Shown piece after piece: positions 35,483 through 45,525 of a stretch of DNA of 64,000 nt. How positions within the stretch are numbered: position 1 is the stretch's first letter; each line of letters starts with the position of its first letter. The stretch comes from Stappia sediminis (GTDB taxonomy: Bacteria; Pseudomonadota; Alphaproteobacteria; Rhizobiales; Stappiaceae): NCBI RefSeq assembly GCF_009826895.1, contig NZ_WUMV01000002.1, forward strand, positions 310,001 through 374,000. The letters run 5' to 3'. The notes below the pieces were generated by a model. It did no database searches. It had not been told where the DNA came from and saw nothing but the letters and a program-made list of their open reading frames with translations. A program made the translations under genes and the position numbers.

Positions 35483-36267
35483 ACATCAAGGCCATGTCGC
35501 AGGAAAGTGCCCCAACCCCGGACGTGAGTGTCGCCGTCCCGGCGAAGGATGAGGCCGAAAACCTGCCGAAGCTGCTCGACGAGATCGCCGGGGCCCTTTC
35601 GGACCGGCGCTTCGAGGTGATCGTCGTCGATGACGGATCGCAGGACGGCACCGTCGAGACCCTTCGCGCCTATGCGGCCGGGCATCCGTGGCTCAGGGCC
35701 TTGCGGCATGCCGAGGCCTGCGGCCAGAGCGCAGCCATACATTCCGCCTTGCATGCCGCAAGAGGACGCTATGTGGTCACCATCGACGGCGACGGGCAGA
35801 ACGATCCCGCCTTCATCCCCGCGCTGCTGGAAGCGCTGGAGAGTGCGGGCCCCAAGGCCGGCCTTGCCGCGGGCCAGCGCCTTGGGCGCAAGGCAAGCCC
35901 GCTGAAGCGATGGTCGTCGCGCTTCGCCAACGGCTTGCGCCGGAGCGTCCTGCGCGACGATACGCGTGATTCCGGGTGCGGGCTCAAGGCTTTGCGACGT
36001 GAAGTCTTCCTTAGGCTGCCGTATTTCGACAGTTGGCACCGCTTCCTGCCCGTGCTTGTCCTTCGCGAGGGATACCAGGTCGTGCATGTGGACGTGGTGG
36101 ACCGGGAACGGCTGCACGGCAAATCGAAATACGGCATTGTCGATCGCGCGCTTGTCGGTGCGCTCGACCTCCTGGGGGTATGGTGGCTGAGGCGAAGACG
36201 GCGAAGTTTGCCGGATATCCGGCCCATCGCCGACCCGGCCGCCAACTCCATGGAGACGGGGGGATGA
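35479..36267 (+). CDS. GT2 polyprenyl-phosphate sugar synthase-like glycosyltransferase
   Basis: 262 aa, DPM1-like. N-terminal VAVPAKDEAENLPKLLDEI, VVDDGSQDGT and the D-x-D in TIDGDGQNDP are present, followed by DSGCGLKALRREVF and GKSKYG, typical of dolichyl-phosphate-sugar synthases. It probably loads a nucleotide sugar onto a polyprenyl phosphate for the ArnT-like enzyme upstream. Start overlaps the PAP2 stop as ATGA. This pairing resembles RgtE-type donor synthases for galacturonate in rhizobia, but the sugar here is inferred. Confidence 0.85.
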   Translation: MNIKAMSQESAPTPDVSVAVPAKDEAENLPKLLDEIAGALSDRRFEVIVVDDGSQDGTVETLRAYAAGHPWLRALRHAEACGQSAAIHSALHAARGRYVVTIDGDGQNDPAFIPALLEALESAGPKAGLAAGQRLGRKASPLKRWSSRFANGLRRSVLRDDTRDSGCGLKALRREVFLRLPYFDSWHRFLPVLVLREGYQVVHVDVVDRERLHGKSKYGIVDRALVGALDLLGVWWLRRRRRSLPDIRPIADPAANSMETGG

Positions 36268-36581
36268 TCGGCGAGCTTCTGCAATGGCTTCATACCGTAT
36301 TCGTCGAGCGGTTCGACGGATGGGTGGTGCTCGGATTCGTGGCGCAATTCATGTTCATGATGCGCTTCGTGGTGCAATGGATCGCATCGGAACGGGTGGG
36401 CCGATCCATAGTGCCGGTAGCCTTCTGGTTCTTTTCCATCGGCGGCGGCATCCTGCTGCTGATCTATTCGATCAGGCAGCAGGACCCGGTATTCATCGCG
36501 GGACAGTCCCTTGGCCTGACGATCTATTTGCGAAATCTCTGGCTTATTTTCCGTGAGAAACGGCGCGATCCTGCAATCTGA
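36264..36581 (+). CDS. LAB_N small membrane protein (lipid A biosynthesis N-terminal domain)
   Basis: 105-aa membrane protein consisting only of the domain seen at the N-terminus of some lipid-A-disaccharide synthases (VVLGFVAQFMFMMRFVVQWI, then VPVAFWFFSIGGGILLLIYS and LRNLWLIF). ATG at 36264 overlaps the GT2 stop (ATGA), with GGGGGG upstream. As last gene of the sugar-transfer operon it may assist flipping or positioning of the polyprenyl-linked sugar. Confidence 0.8.
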   Translation: MIGELLQWLHTVFVERFDGWVVLGFVAQFMFMMRFVVQWIASERVGRSIVPVAFWFFSIGGGILLLIYSIRQQDPVFIAGQSLGLTIYLRNLWLIFREKRRDPAI

Positions 36582-36636
36582 CGGGAACTGCCGCCGGAAT
36601 TGGGTGGAGCGGACCTCCTGTTGGGCACGATCGCCA

Positions 36637-37812
36637 TCAGTCGGCGATCGCCGCGAAACCGCGTTCAAGATCCGCCTTCAGGTCGTTCACGTCTTCAAGT
36701 CCGACGTGCAGGCGAACGCTCGCGAGCTCACCCGGCTTCGTCGCGGTTCGCTGTCCTTTCAAGCGCACGGGAAGCGCAAGGCTTTCGAACCCGCCCCAGG
36801 AGTAGCCGAGACCGAAGAGCGAAAGCGCTTCGACGAAGGCATGCGTCTGTTCGACGGAAAAGCCTTCTTTCAGATCGAAGGCGAAGAGACCGCTCGCGCC
36901 GTCGAAATCCCGCTTCCACAGCGTATGGCCGGGATCCGATTCGAGGCCCGGATGGCGCACGCGCGCGACAAGCGGGTGGGATTCCAGCCAGCGCGCAAGC
37001 TCCAGCGCGCTCTTCATATGATGGCGCAGGCGCACGCCCATGGTCCTCAATCCCCTGAGGCCGAGATAGACATCATCCGGCCCGACGTGGATGCCCATGT
37101 AACCGTGGGTTGCATGAAGTGCTTTCCAGGTGCGCTCGTTCGCCGCCACGGTGCCGAGCATGGCGTCCGAATGGCCGACGACGTATTTCGTCGCGGCCTG
37201 AATACTCAGGTCCACGCCGTGTTCCAGCGGGCGGAAGAAGACGGGCGTCGCCCAGGTATTGTCCATCAGCACCAGAACGTCATGCCGGCGGGCGGCCTCG
37301 ACAACCGCCGGAATATCCATCATTTCAAACGTCAGGGACCCCGGCACTTCCGTATAGACGGCCTTAGTGTTCGCCCTGAACAAGGTTTCGACGGCTCCGC
37401 CCAGCGCGGGGTCGTAGTATTCGACCTCCACGCCGAATCTCGCCAGCACGTTGTCGCAGACCTGGCGGCCGGGCCCGTACACGGTATCGATCATCAACAG
37501 GTGATCGCCCGCCTTGAGGCATGACAGCAACGCGACGGACACCGCGTTGAGGCCGGACGGGCAGAGGACGGCGCCGGCTGCGCCCTCCAGATTCACGACG
37601 GCTTCCGCCAGAGCGTCGGACGTAGGGGTTCCCCGACGTCCGTAGGTGTATTTCGATTTTCCCGACAGCATCGTCGCCACATCGGGAAACAAGACCGTGG
37701 ACGCATGCACGACCTGCGGATTCACGAACCCTTGGTTTTCAAGCGGATGGCTCCCGCCATGCGTGAGGCGCGTATCCAATGATCGTACAACATCTGTACT
37801 CTTGCTAGGCAT
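36637..37812 (-). CDS. metC: Cystathionine beta-lyase
   Basis: PLP enzyme of methionine synthesis: cystathionine to homocysteine, pyruvate and ammonia. 391 aa from ATG at 37812 (AAGGTG upstream; a longer frame to 37965 has no support). Fold-type I Cys/Met metabolism family: YGRRGTPTSDALAEAV, CPSGLNAVSVALL, and the PLP Lys in IQAATKYVVGHSD. A small inverted repeat (36628-36635 with 36643-36650) spans the stop codon. It is divergent from aapJ, an arrangement also known in rhizobia. Confidence 0.9.
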   Translation of the reverse strand: MPSKSTDVVRSLDTRLTHGGSHPLENQGFVNPQVVHASTVLFPDVATMLSGKSKYTYGRRGTPTSDALAEAVVNLEGAAGAVLCPSGLNAVSVALLSCLKAGDHLLMIDTVYGPGRQVCDNVLARFGVEVEYYDPALGGAVETLFRANTKAVYTEVPGSLTFEMMDIPAVVEAARRHDVLVLMDNTWATPVFFRPLEHGVDLSIQAATKYVVGHSDAMLGTVAANERTWKALHATHGYMGIHVGPDDVYLGLRGLRTMGVRLRHHMKSALELARWLESHPLVARVRHPGLESDPGHTLWKRDFDGASGLFAFDLKEGFSVEQTHAFVEALSLFGLGYSWGGFESLALPVRLKGQRTATKPGELASVRLHVGLEDVNDLKADLERGFAAIAD

Positions 37813-38108
37813 GTTCACCTTCTGTGCAGGAAATGGCTTTTTCGCCTTGTGAAAAAATATTCGGTTTGGCGTTTGTTTGCGTTCGAGCCACTTGACCCTG
37901 CCCGCCAAATGCCCTCGAATGCAAGCCAGAGACGACGGTTTAAACATCTTTGCCGAAAAGAACAAAACGAGCAGGGGTGGCCGTCGGGGAGGGGTATTAC
38001 TGGTGAAGGTAGTCTTGAGAATCGATATTGCCTTCTGTAGCGCCCGACCTTTCGGCCGTTGTCTCCAAAGCCAAGCATCCTAAGGACAACAGAAAAGGCT
38101 GCAGATTC

Positions 38109-39128
38109 ATGAAAACCAAGATCCTTCCAATCTTGCTCGGTGCCGCTATGGGCGTCGCCGCCACGACTGGCGCGAACGCTGCAAAGCTCGACGATGTCAA
38201 GGCAAAGGGGTTCGTTCAGTGCGGTGTGAGCCAGGGTCTCCCGGGCTTCTCCAATCCTGATTCCGACGGCAACTGGTCCGGCATCGACGTCGACTACTGC
38301 CGTGCCTTGGCCGCCGCGATCTTCGACGATCCGCAGGCCGTGAAGTTCACCCCGCTTTCGGCCAAGGAGCGCTTCACCGCCCTCCAGTCCGGCGAGGTTG
38401 ACGTGCTGTCGCGCAACACGACCTGGACCGCCACCCGCGATACCGGACTCGGCCTGAACTTCGCCGGCGTGAACTACTACGACGGCCAGGGCTTCATGGT
38501 TCGCAAGTCTCTCGGTGTGACGTCCGCGCTGGAACTTTCCGGCGCCCGCGTCTGCACCAACACCGGCACGACGACCGAGCTCAACGTCGCCGACTACTTC
38601 CGCGCCAACAACATGCCGTATGAAATCGTCGCCTTCGAAAAGGCCGACGAGGTCGTGCAGGCCTATGACGCGAAGCGTTGCGACGTCTACACCACGGACG
38701 CCTCCGGCCTTTACGCGCAGCGCCTGAAGCTCACCAACCCGGGCGAGCATATGGTTCTGCCGGAAATCATCTCCAAGGAGCCGCTGGGCCCGGTCGTGCA
38801 GCAGGGCGACGACCAGTGGTTCAACATCGCCAAGTGGACGCTTTTCGCCATGGTCAACGCTGAAGAGCTTGGCGTGACGTCCGCCAACGTCGAGGAAATG
38901 AAGGGTTCCGACAATCCGTCGATCAAGCGTCTGCTCGGCACCGAAGGCGCCTACGGCGAAGACATGGGCCTCAGCAACGACTGGGTCGTGCGCATCGTCA
39001 AGCACGTAGGCAACTACGGCGAAACCTTCGACCGTAACGTCGGTCCGGACACGCCGCTCGGCATCTCGCGCGGCCTGAACGCACTGTGGTCGAACGGCGG
39101 CATCCAGTACGCTCCGCCGGTCCGCTAA
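38109..39128 (+). CDS. aapJ: General L-amino acid ABC transporter binding protein
   Basis: Periplasmic receptor for a broad range of L-amino acids. 339 aa; the signal peptide ends after GANA (about residue 24). SBP family 3 motifs: VQCGVSQGLPGFS, GNWSGIDVDYCRALAAAIF, RFTALQSGEVDVLSRNTTWT and CDVYTTDASGLYAQR. It lies upstream of aapQMP, separated by a 220-bp gap containing a strong hairpin (39151-39180), which would leave more receptor than permease mRNA. Confidence 0.95.
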   Translation: MKTKILPILLGAAMGVAATTGANAAKLDDVKAKGFVQCGVSQGLPGFSNPDSDGNWSGIDVDYCRALAAAIFDDPQAVKFTPLSAKERFTALQSGEVDVLSRNTTWTATRDTGLGLNFAGVNYYDGQGFMVRKSLGVTSALELSGARVCTNTGTTTELNVADYFRANNMPYEIVAFEKADEVVQAYDAKRCDVYTTDASGLYAQRLKLTNPGEHMVLPEIISKEPLGPVVQQGDDQWFNIAKWTLFAMVNAEELGVTSANVEEMKGSDNPSIKRLLGTEGAYGEDMGLSNDWVVRIVKHVGNYGETFDRNVGPDTPLGISRGLNALWSNGGIQYAPPVR

Positions 39129-39150
39129 TCGGATTGACAAAAGTTTGAAG

Positions 39151-39184
39151 GCTCCGGCCGGAAAATAATCCGGCCGGAGCTTTT
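39151..39184 (+). terminator. aapJ-aapQ intergenic hairpin
   Basis: Perfect 11-bp GC-rich stem (arms 39151-39161 and 39170-39180, loop of 8 nt) followed by TTTT. Located 22 bp after aapJ, before the permease genes of the same operon; therefore probably a leaky terminator or 3'-end stabiliser. Confidence 0.7.
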
Positions 39185-39347
39185 GTGATAGACTAAAGGA
39201 AGCGCCGGAGCCGCAAGGTTTCGTGCGTGAGCCGCAAAGACCGCGGATAAAGCGGCAGCGGTATTATAGGCGGGACAGGTCTGGCGGCGCGACGTGGCGA
39301 TGAGCCGCGCAGGTTCGCCGATCCGTCAGTACATCAGGCGAGGGCAT

Positions 39348-40565
39348 ATGGCTGTTCAGGAGCAGGATTTGGTGGGCAAGCCACCACGTGCCTCTCTTGT
39401 GAACGACCCGAAAGTGCGGGGGCTTTTCTACCAGGTGGTCTTGGTCGCCGCGGTGGTCTTCCTCGGTTGGGAAATCGTTCACAACACGATAGTCAATCTG
39501 GAAAAGCGGAACATCTCTTCCGGGTTCGACTTCCTTTCCATTACGGCCGGTTTCGGCATCATCCAGTCGGTGATCGACTATAGCGAGACGGCGTCATACG
39601 GCCGGGCGCTGATGGTCGGCGTCTACAACACGATCATCGTGGCATTTGTCGGGATCATTCTCGCGACGATCATCGGCTTCATCGTTGGCGTCGCGCGGCT
39701 TTCCAACAACTGGGTCATCTCGAAGCTGGCGTATTGCTACATCGAGATCGTCCGCAACATCCCGCTGCTTCTACAGATATTCTTCTGGTATTTCGCAGCG
39801 CTGAGGGCTGTGCCGGACGCCCGCGAGGAACCGCTTTCCCTGTTCGGCGTGGTGTTCCTCAACATCGGCGGCCTCTGGGCGCCGAAGCCGATCTTCGAAT
39901 CCGGCTCCTCCATCGTCGTGGCCGCGCTGATCGCGGGTATCGTGATAGCCTTCATCGTCAAACGCTGGGCGCATAAGCGGCAAATGGCAACCGGCGAACA
40001 GTTCCCGGTGTTCTGGACGGCCTTCGGCCTGATCATCGGCCTGCCGGTGATTGCCTACCTCGTCACCGGCATGCCGATCTCGCTCGAACATCCGGAATTC
40101 GTCAACGAAGGGCCGATCCTCCGGCGCGGGTTCCAGATCGGCATCGGTACCAACGTCATTCCGGAGTTCATCGCCCTGCTTCTGGCGCTGTCGGTCTATA
40201 CGGCATCGTTCATCGCGGAAATCGTGCGCGCCGGCATTCAGGCGGTCAGCCACGGCCAGACGGAAGCCGCGCATGCGCTCGGCATTCGCCACGGGCCGAC
40301 GCTGCGTCTTGTCATCATCCCGCAGGCCATGCGCGTGATCATTCCACCGCTGACCAGCCAGTACCTCAACCTGACGAAGAACTCTTCGCTTGCGGTCGCG
40401 ATCGCCTATCCGGATCTCGTTTCCGTCGGCGGCACGGTCTTGAATCAGACCGGGCAGGCGATCGAGGTGATCGGTATCTGGATGCTGGTTTATCTGTCGC
40501 TGTCGCTTGCGACGTCCGCCTTCATGAACTGGTACAACCAGCGCATGGCGCTCGTGGAGCGGTAG
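39348..40565 (+). CDS. aapQ: General L-amino acid ABC transporter permease
   Basis: 405 aa from ATG at 39348. Long HisM-type permease. About eight hydrophobic segments, [27 protein letters not shown] and the EAA-like loop [25 protein letters not shown]. Forms the inner-membrane channel with AapM. Confidence 0.93.
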   Translation: MAVQEQDLVGKPPRASLVNDPKVRGLFYQVVLVAAVVFLGWEIVHNTIVNLEKRNISSGFDFLSITAGFGIIQSVIDYSETASYGRALMVGVYNTIIVAFVGIILATIIGFIVGVARLSNNWVISKLAYCYIEIVRNIPLLLQIFFWYFAALRAVPDAREEPLSLFGVVFLNIGGLWAPKPIFESGSSIVVAALIAGIVIAFIVKRWAHKRQMATGEQFPVFWTAFGLIIGLPVIAYLVTGMPISLEHPEFVNEGPILRRGFQIGIGTNVIPEFIALLLALSVYTASFIAEIVRAGIQAVSHGQTEAAHALGIRHGPTLRLVIIPQAMRVIIPPLTSQYLNLTKNSSLAVAIAYPDLVSVGGTVLNQTGQAIEVIGIWMLVYLSLSLATSAFMNWYNQRMALVER

Positions 40566-40575
40566 GAGAGAGAAG

Positions 40576-41721
40576 ATGACGGATATGACTGATCTTTCCT
40601 ACGTCCGCACGACCGAAGCGGAGGCAAAACCGGCGCCGGTGAGCACCACCGGCTTCATCGGCTGGATGCGGAGGAACCTGTTCTCCAGCATTCCGAATAC
40701 GATCCTGACGCTGATCGGCATCTGGCTCGCCTATTCGATCTTCGCGCCGCTCATCAACTTTGCCTTCGTCCATGCGGTTTGGACGGGCGACAACCGCGAT
40801 GCGTGCCTTGCGCAGAACGTCGGCCGTGAGGTCGGCGCCTGCTGGCCCTATGTGGAGGCGTATTTCCCGCAGTTCATCTACGGCCGCTATCCGGTCGAAG
40901 AGCGCTACAGGGTCGATATCGTCTACCTGCTGTTCGCGCTGCTTATCGTGCCGATGCTCATACCGAGCGTACCGGCCAAGAGGCTGAACGGCCTGCTGCT
41001 TCTGGTGGCCTTCCCGATCGTGGCCTTCTTTCTCCTGGTCGGCGGTGTCTTCGGATTGCCGGTCGTCGAGACGAGCCAGTGGGGCGGCCTTCTGGTGACG
41101 CTCGTCATCGCCGTGACCGGTATCACGGCTTCCTTGCCCATCGGTATTCTGCTGGCGCTGGGCCGCCGGTCCGACATGCCGATAGTCAGGCTTCTGTCGA
41201 TCATCTTCATCGAGTTCTGGCGCGGCGTGCCGCTCATCACCGTGCTCTTCATGGCTTCGGTGATGCTGCCGCTGTTCCTGCCCGAAGGGGTGACCTTCGA
41301 CAAGCTCATGCGCGTGCTGATCGGCGTGACGCTCTTCTCCTCCGCCTATATGGCGGAAGTGGTGCGTGGCGGCCTGCAGGCGATCCCCAAGGGGCAGTAC
41401 GAGGGCGCGCAGGCGCTTGGCCTCAGGTTCTGGCAGATGATGCGGCTCATCATCCTGCCGCAGGCGCTCAAGCTCGTGATTCCGGGCATCGTCGGCACCT
41501 TCATCGGGCTGTTCAAGGATACGACCCTCGTCCTGATCGTCGGTATGTTCGACCTGCTCGGCCAGGTACAGTCGTCCTTCACCGATCCGACGTGGGCATC
41601 GCCGTCGCAAAGCCATACCGGCTATCTTTTCGCGGCCGCGATCTTCTGGGTCTTCTGCTTCGGCATGTCGCGATATTCTCTCTTCATGGAGAAGAAGCTT
41701 CACACCGGGCACAAGCGCTGA
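40576..41721 (+). CDS. aapM: General L-amino acid ABC transporter permease
   Basis: 381-aa second permease. The EAA-like loop [21 protein letters not shown] and the segment [21 protein letters not shown] are visible, plus the AapM-type extra periplasmic region containing [15 protein letters not shown]. Ten bp after aapQ, with AGGAGAGAGA as its ribosome-binding sequence. Confidence 0.93.
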   Translation: MTDMTDLSYVRTTEAEAKPAPVSTTGFIGWMRRNLFSSIPNTILTLIGIWLAYSIFAPLINFAFVHAVWTGDNRDACLAQNVGREVGACWPYVEAYFPQFIYGRYPVEERYRVDIVYLLFALLIVPMLIPSVPAKRLNGLLLLVAFPIVAFFLLVGGVFGLPVVETSQWGGLLVTLVIAVTGITASLPIGILLALGRRSDMPIVRLLSIIFIEFWRGVPLITVLFMASVMLPLFLPEGVTFDKLMRVLIGVTLFSSAYMAEVVRGGLQAIPKGQYEGAQALGLRFWQMMRLIILPQALKLVIPGIVGTFIGLFKDTTLVLIVGMFDLLGQVQSSFTDPTWASPSQSHTGYLFAAAIFWVFCFGMSRYSLFMEKKLHTGHKR

Positions 41722-41777
41722 CGGGCGCCGACAACAACAAGGGCCATGCGCCCAGAGGGAAATTGCGGAGAAACCCA

Positions 41778-42584
41778 ATGACCGAAACGACAGCCGCCAC
41801 GGAACGGGCCGCCGGCGCTCCTCGCAAGAAGATGGAAGTGTCCAGCACCGACGTCGCCATCGAAATCACCAAGATGAACAAGTGGTACGGCGACTTCCAC
41901 GTGCTGAAGGACATCGACCTGCGCGTCATGCGTGGCGAACGCATCGTCATCTGCGGACCTTCTGGCTCCGGCAAATCGACGATGATCCGCTGCATCAACA
42001 GGCTGGAGGAACACCAGCAGGGCTCGATCGTCGTCGACGGAATCGAGCTGACCGACGACCTCAAGAAGATCGACGAGATCCGCCGCGAGGTCGGCATGGT
42101 GTTCCAGCACTTCAACCTGTTCCCGCACCTGACGATCCTTGAGAACTGCACGCTGGCACCCATCTGGGTGCGCAAGATGCCGCGCAAGGAAGCCGAAGAC
42201 ATCGCCATGCACTATCTGGAGCGGGTGAAGATCCCAGAGCAGGCGAAGAAATATCCGGGCCAGCTTTCCGGCGGTCAGCAGCAGCGCGTGGCTATCGCCC
42301 GTTCGCTTTGCATGAACCCGAAGATCATGCTCTTCGACGAGCCGACATCTGCGCTTGATCCGGAGATGATCAAAGAAGTGCTGGACGTGATGGTGGGCCT
42401 TGCCGAGGAAGGCATGACCATGCTTTGCGTGACCCACGAGATGGGCTTCGCACGGCAGGTCGCCAACCGCGTGATCTTCATGGACCAGGGTCAGATCGTG
42501 GAGCAGAACGAGCCGGAGCCGTTCTTCTCCAACCCGCAGCATGAGCGCACGAAACTGTTCCTGAGCCAGATCCTGCATCATTGA
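41778..42584 (+). CDS. aapP: General L-amino acid ABC transporter ATPase
   Basis: 268 aa from ATG at 41778 (GGAG upstream). Walker [19 protein letters not shown]-loop [13 protein letters not shown], signature [15 protein letters not shown], Walker [14 protein letters not shown] and switch His in CVTHEMGF. Last gene of aapJQMP and followed 26 bp later by a clear terminator. Confidence 0.95.
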   Translation: MTETTAATERAAGAPRKKMEVSSTDVAIEITKMNKWYGDFHVLKDIDLRVMRGERIVICGPSGSGKSTMIRCINRLEEHQQGSIVVDGIELTDDLKKIDEIRREVGMVFQHFNLFPHLTILENCTLAPIWVRKMPRKEAEDIAMHYLERVKIPEQAKKYPGQLSGGQQQRVAIARSLCMNPKIMLFDEPTSALDPEMIKEVLDVMVGLAEEGMTMLCVTHEMGFARQVANRVIFMDQGQIVEQNEPEPFFSNPQHERTKLFLSQILHH

Positions 42585-42610
42585 GGCAGGGGTCGCTCAC
42601 GACTTATGGA

Positions 42611-42638
42611 AGGGCCGGCCATTGCGCCGGCCCTTTTT
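42611..42638 (+). terminator. Rho-independent terminator of aapJQMP
   Basis: 9-bp perfect stem (arms 42611-42619 and 42626-42634, loop CATTGC) ending in TTTTT. Confidence 0.88.
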
Positions 42639-42730
42639 ATTGGTTCGTGCGATGTCCGGTTCGATACGAAATCGCCTCATTTCAGCGGTCTGAATCCGCG
42701 TGATGCTAAGTGAGTTCAATGGGGAATGTC

Positions 42731-43156
42731 ATGCGGACACGCTGGATGCGCCAACTGGTTTTTGTTTTGTCGGCGGGGCTTGTTCTGGGAGCAGGGGCCA
42801 TGGCTGTGGGTGCTCCTGAAATAACCAGCGGTAAATGGCTGGCCGAGGACCTGAAGGGCGGCGGCGTGGTGGATATCGCGCAGACCTATTTCGAAATCGG
42901 CGCGGACGGGCGCATTTCGGGATCGGGCGGCTGCAACCGCATGACGGGGCAGGCGGAAATCGACGGCGATCAGATCAAAATCGGCCCGCTCGCCTCAACG
43001 CGCATGGCCTGTCCCGACGCTCTCATGAACCAGGAGCAGACGTTTTTCCAGGTACTGGAGGAGGCGGTGGCGTTTCGTATCGATACCGATCAGAACAAGC
43101 TTTTTCTGATCGGCGCGAAAGGCGAGATCATTGCGCGATTTTCCCTGATGGATTGA
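42731..43156 (+). CDS. META-domain (HslJ-like) secreted protein
   Basis: 141 aa from ATG at 42731 (GGGGA 6 nt upstream; earlier in-frame starts at 42719 and 42710). A signal peptide (RQLVFVLSAGLVLGAGAMAVGA) precedes a META domain: GKWLAEDL, GRISGSGGCNRMTGQAEI and IGPLASTRMACPDALMNQEQTFFQVLE, the usual order including the paired Cys. Periplasmic; HslJ relatives are linked to novobiocin resistance and stress, the role here is unknown. Own terminator at 43216-43245. Confidence 0.82.
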   Translation: MRTRWMRQLVFVLSAGLVLGAGAMAVGAPEITSGKWLAEDLKGGGVVDIAQTYFEIGADGRISGSGGCNRMTGQAEIDGDQIKIGPLASTRMACPDALMNQEQTFFQVLEEAVAFRIDTDQNKLFLIGAKGEIIARFSLMD

Positions 43157-43215
43157 GCGTTCAGGCGCTCTTTCTGACTACCGAATTATGCGCGGTTGAA
43201 GGTCGCTGACTCTGT

Positions 43216-43245
43216 GGCCGGTGAGGGGATTCGCCGGTCCTTTTT
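43216..43245 (+). terminator. Terminator after the META-domain gene
   Basis: 9-bp stem with two G-U pairs (arms 43216-43224 and 43231-43239, 6-nt loop), then CTTTTT. Confidence 0.75.
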
Positions 43246-43383
43246 ATTTACGGTTGTGCATGAAGATTGCTTCATCTGAGCAGATGCGTCCGATAAAGGA
43301 TAGTTGTTGATCTGATGTTTACTTCAATCCGGAACCTGTTTCGGAATTGGTTTCCCATTTGAATTCAATGAGGAATTTCATTG

Positions 43384-44118
43384 ATGAACTTCTGGCGGTC
43401 CTTGCCCAAATCCACAAGACGGCTTTTGATTATCATCGGCCTGCCGATTTTGCTCGTATCCAGCTGCAAGGCGATTTTCATCCCGACTACGGAGAAGCGT
43501 TATCGCCTCGAAATATCCGTCGAGATCGACGGGAAAAATTACACTGGCGGCGCGGTTCAGCAGCTTACGGCTACAGGAGCTGCGGAAATATTCCGAGGGT
43601 TGTCCCAAACAAGTGCCCATTATGAGTTTTACGGCGAAGCGGCCGCCATCGACCTTGGCGAGCATGGCACGCTTTATGCGCTGATGCGCTACCCACCGCC
43701 TGCGGACAAACCGACGGCATTTCACCTCGCAAAACGCTATTATTCCGCCTTTGTACCGACCGTTTGCGGATTGCGGGTCGGGAGATTTGGTTATGCCGTC
43801 TTCATCTGGCGGATCCGGATGCTGTGGAACGACTGCGAGGTTCCCATCGACGAATTGCCCATGCTGGTCCGCTTCGCCAATGAGCCTGAGCTTGACAGCG
43901 TAGAGCAGGTGGACCCGAAAAACCTCGCCGCGACCTATGGACCCTCCGCCAAGTTTCTCGGAGCGAAAATCTCTTTCACACGAGAGCCGCTCTCGACGGA
44001 GATTGAAAAGAGATTGCCTTGGATGGAGGCGCAAAAAAATACGATATTTGTGCTGAAATACGACCCAAAGAAACCGCAACTAAAAGACATCGTAAATAGA
44101 ACATATTTCATAAGGTAG
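43384..44118 (+). CDS. Lipoprotein of unknown function
   Basis: 244 aa. N-terminal basic and hydrophobic stretch (RRLLIIIGLPILLVSSC) with a lipobox-like VSSC suggests an envelope lipoprotein. No domain recognised; the body contains RYRLEISVEIDGK, GEHGTLYALMRYPP, two more Cys (about 120 and 143) and a C-terminal KISFTREPL. ATG at 43384 has GAGGAA upstream; a TTG at 43381 gives one more residue. Base composition is more AT-rich than its neighbours toward the 3' end, so recent arrival is possible but not shown. Confidence 0.6.
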   Translation: MNFWRSLPKSTRRLLIIIGLPILLVSSCKAIFIPTTEKRYRLEISVEIDGKNYTGGAVQQLTATGAAEIFRGLSQTSAHYEFYGEAAAIDLGEHGTLYALMRYPPPADKPTAFHLAKRYYSAFVPTVCGLRVGRFGYAVFIWRIRMLWNDCEVPIDELPMLVRFANEPELDSVEQVDPKNLAATYGPSAKFLGAKISFTREPLSTEIEKRLPWMEAQKNTIFVLKYDPKKPQLKDIVNRTYFIR

Positions 44119-44188
44119 ACAAATGACATGTCTTACGCCTGCTGAAACGCAGCCCTTCTATCGGGCCGCGTATCAAGAGTTGCCCTGC

Positions 44189-45031
44189 TCAGGAATTCTT
44201 CTCGATCACCGCGCCGTCGCGCGAGGCCCAGTCGGTCCAGGAACCGTCGTAGAGTGCGACATTGCGGTGGCCCGTCATGTCGAGCGCAAGGAAGAGAATG
44301 GCCGCTGACACGCCCGAGCCGCAGGTTGTGATGACGGGCTTCGAATAATCGACCCCCGCCTGTTTGAAGGCCGCCTCAATTTCCCCGGGCGAGCGCAGGG
44401 TGCCGTTTTCAAGCAGTTGATCGTATGGAAGGTTGAGCGAGCCCGGCATATGGCCGCTTGAAAGCTCCGGCCTCGGCTCCGGCGCTTCACCCGCGAAACG
44501 CGCGGCGGAGCGTGCGTCGACCACCTGAGCGCCGCCGTTTCCAAGGGCAGAGCGCACCATGTCGTAATCTCGGACCAGCGCATGATCGAGGCGGGCGGAG
44601 AAATGCCGCTCGGGCCGGCGGACGGGATCGTCATCGACGGGCCTTCCTTCCGCCTTCCATTTCGGCAGGCCGCCGTCGAGCACATAGATGCTTTCAACGC
44701 CCATCGCCTTGAACATCCACCACACACGGGCCGCGGAGAGAAGGCCCATGCCGTCGTAAGCGACGATGGTCTGTCCGTCGCCGATACCGAGCTTGCGCAT
44801 CTTTGAGGAAAAGACATGGGGGGCGGGCAGCATATGCGGCAGGGAGGAGGAGGTATCGGCGATATCGTCGATATCGAAATAGACCGCGCCCGGAATATGT
44901 TCTGCCCGGTATTCCGCCTTGGGGTCGCGCTGATGCGCTGGCAGATACCAGGAGCCGTCGACGACGACCAGATCCGGCGCATCGATGTTTTTGGCAAGCC
45001 ACTCGGTGCTGACGATCGGGCTATCGGTCAT
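44189..45031 (-). CDS. sseA: 3-mercaptopyruvate sulfurtransferase
   Basis: 280 aa with two rhodanese domains; the C-terminal active-site loop CGSGVSAAI has the Cys and the GSGV pattern of mercaptopyruvate rather than thiosulfate sulfurtransferases. N-terminal STEWLAKNIDAPDLVVVDGSW and the linker GLPKWKAEGRPVDD are typical. Generates persulfide sulfur from 3-mercaptopyruvate. Overlaps the GFA gene by 4 nt (ATGA). Confidence 0.9.
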   Translation of the reverse strand: MTDSPIVSTEWLAKNIDAPDLVVVDGSWYLPAHQRDPKAEYRAEHIPGAVYFDIDDIADTSSSLPHMLPAPHVFSSKMRKLGIGDGQTIVAYDGMGLLSAARVWWMFKAMGVESIYVLDGGLPKWKAEGRPVDDDPVRRPERHFSARLDHALVRDYDMVRSALGNGGAQVVDARSAARFAGEAPEPRPELSSGHMPGSLNLPYDQLLENGTLRSPGEIEAAFKQAGVDYSKPVITTCGSGVSAAILFLALDMTGHRNVALYDGSWTDWASRDGAVIEKNS

Positions 45032-45522
45032 TTTGGTTCCTCTGATGGGTCATTGAGCAGAAGGCCATGGGCGCGGTGCCAGTCTTCTATCGATTGTTCC
45101 GGATAGCCGGGGTAGTGGCGGTGGTTCTCCCCCTCAGGCACCTCCACCCAGTCGGGCTTGAAATCGAGCATGATGTGGACCGTTTCGGGCGGTAAGGGAA
45201 GGGGCGTATCTATCGCGCTTGCAAAGGGGTGGACAAGCTCCGGCCAGCGCGGATCGTAAACCCAAAGGGCCGAACCGCAGTGCTTGCAGAAGCGCCGCTC
45301 GCCAGGGCTGACACCTTCTTCCGTTTCGGCGTGGAACATGGAGATGGCGTCTTCGCCTTCAACCTTGAGCGTCGCGAAATCGCCCATGATGTTGATCGCA
45401 TAGCCTCCGCCGCCGTCCGTCTTGCGGCAGATGCCGCAATAGCAGCGCATGAAGGGGTAAGGGGTTCTCGAGTTCACCTCGAAGGACACCGCACCGCAGC
45501 GGCAGGAACCTTGCAATCTCAT
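45028..45522 (-). CDS. GFA-family zinc protein
   Basis: 164 aa, Gfa/CENP-V fold: CRCGAV, RCYCGICRKTDGGGG and the later FCKHCGSALWV supply the Cys set for two zinc ions. The family includes a glutathione-dependent formaldehyde-activating protein, but catalysis is unproven for most members. Between AlaX and SseA, all minus strand; with SseA the start/stop overlap indicates one transcript. Confidence 0.85.
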   Translation of the reverse strand: MRLQGSCRCGAVSFEVNSRTPYPFMRCYCGICRKTDGGGGYAINIMGDFATLKVEGEDAISMFHAETEEGVSPGERRFCKHCGSALWVYDPRWPELVHPFASAIDTPLPLPPETVHIMLDFKPDWVEVPEGENHRHYPGYPEQSIEDWHRAHGLLLNDPSEEPK

Positions 45523-45525
45523 CGT

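Noticed and set aside
37813-38108. SAM-II riboswitch upstream of metC or another leader RNA before aapJ
   Set aside because: I looked for the conserved SAM-II core and do not see it on either strand.
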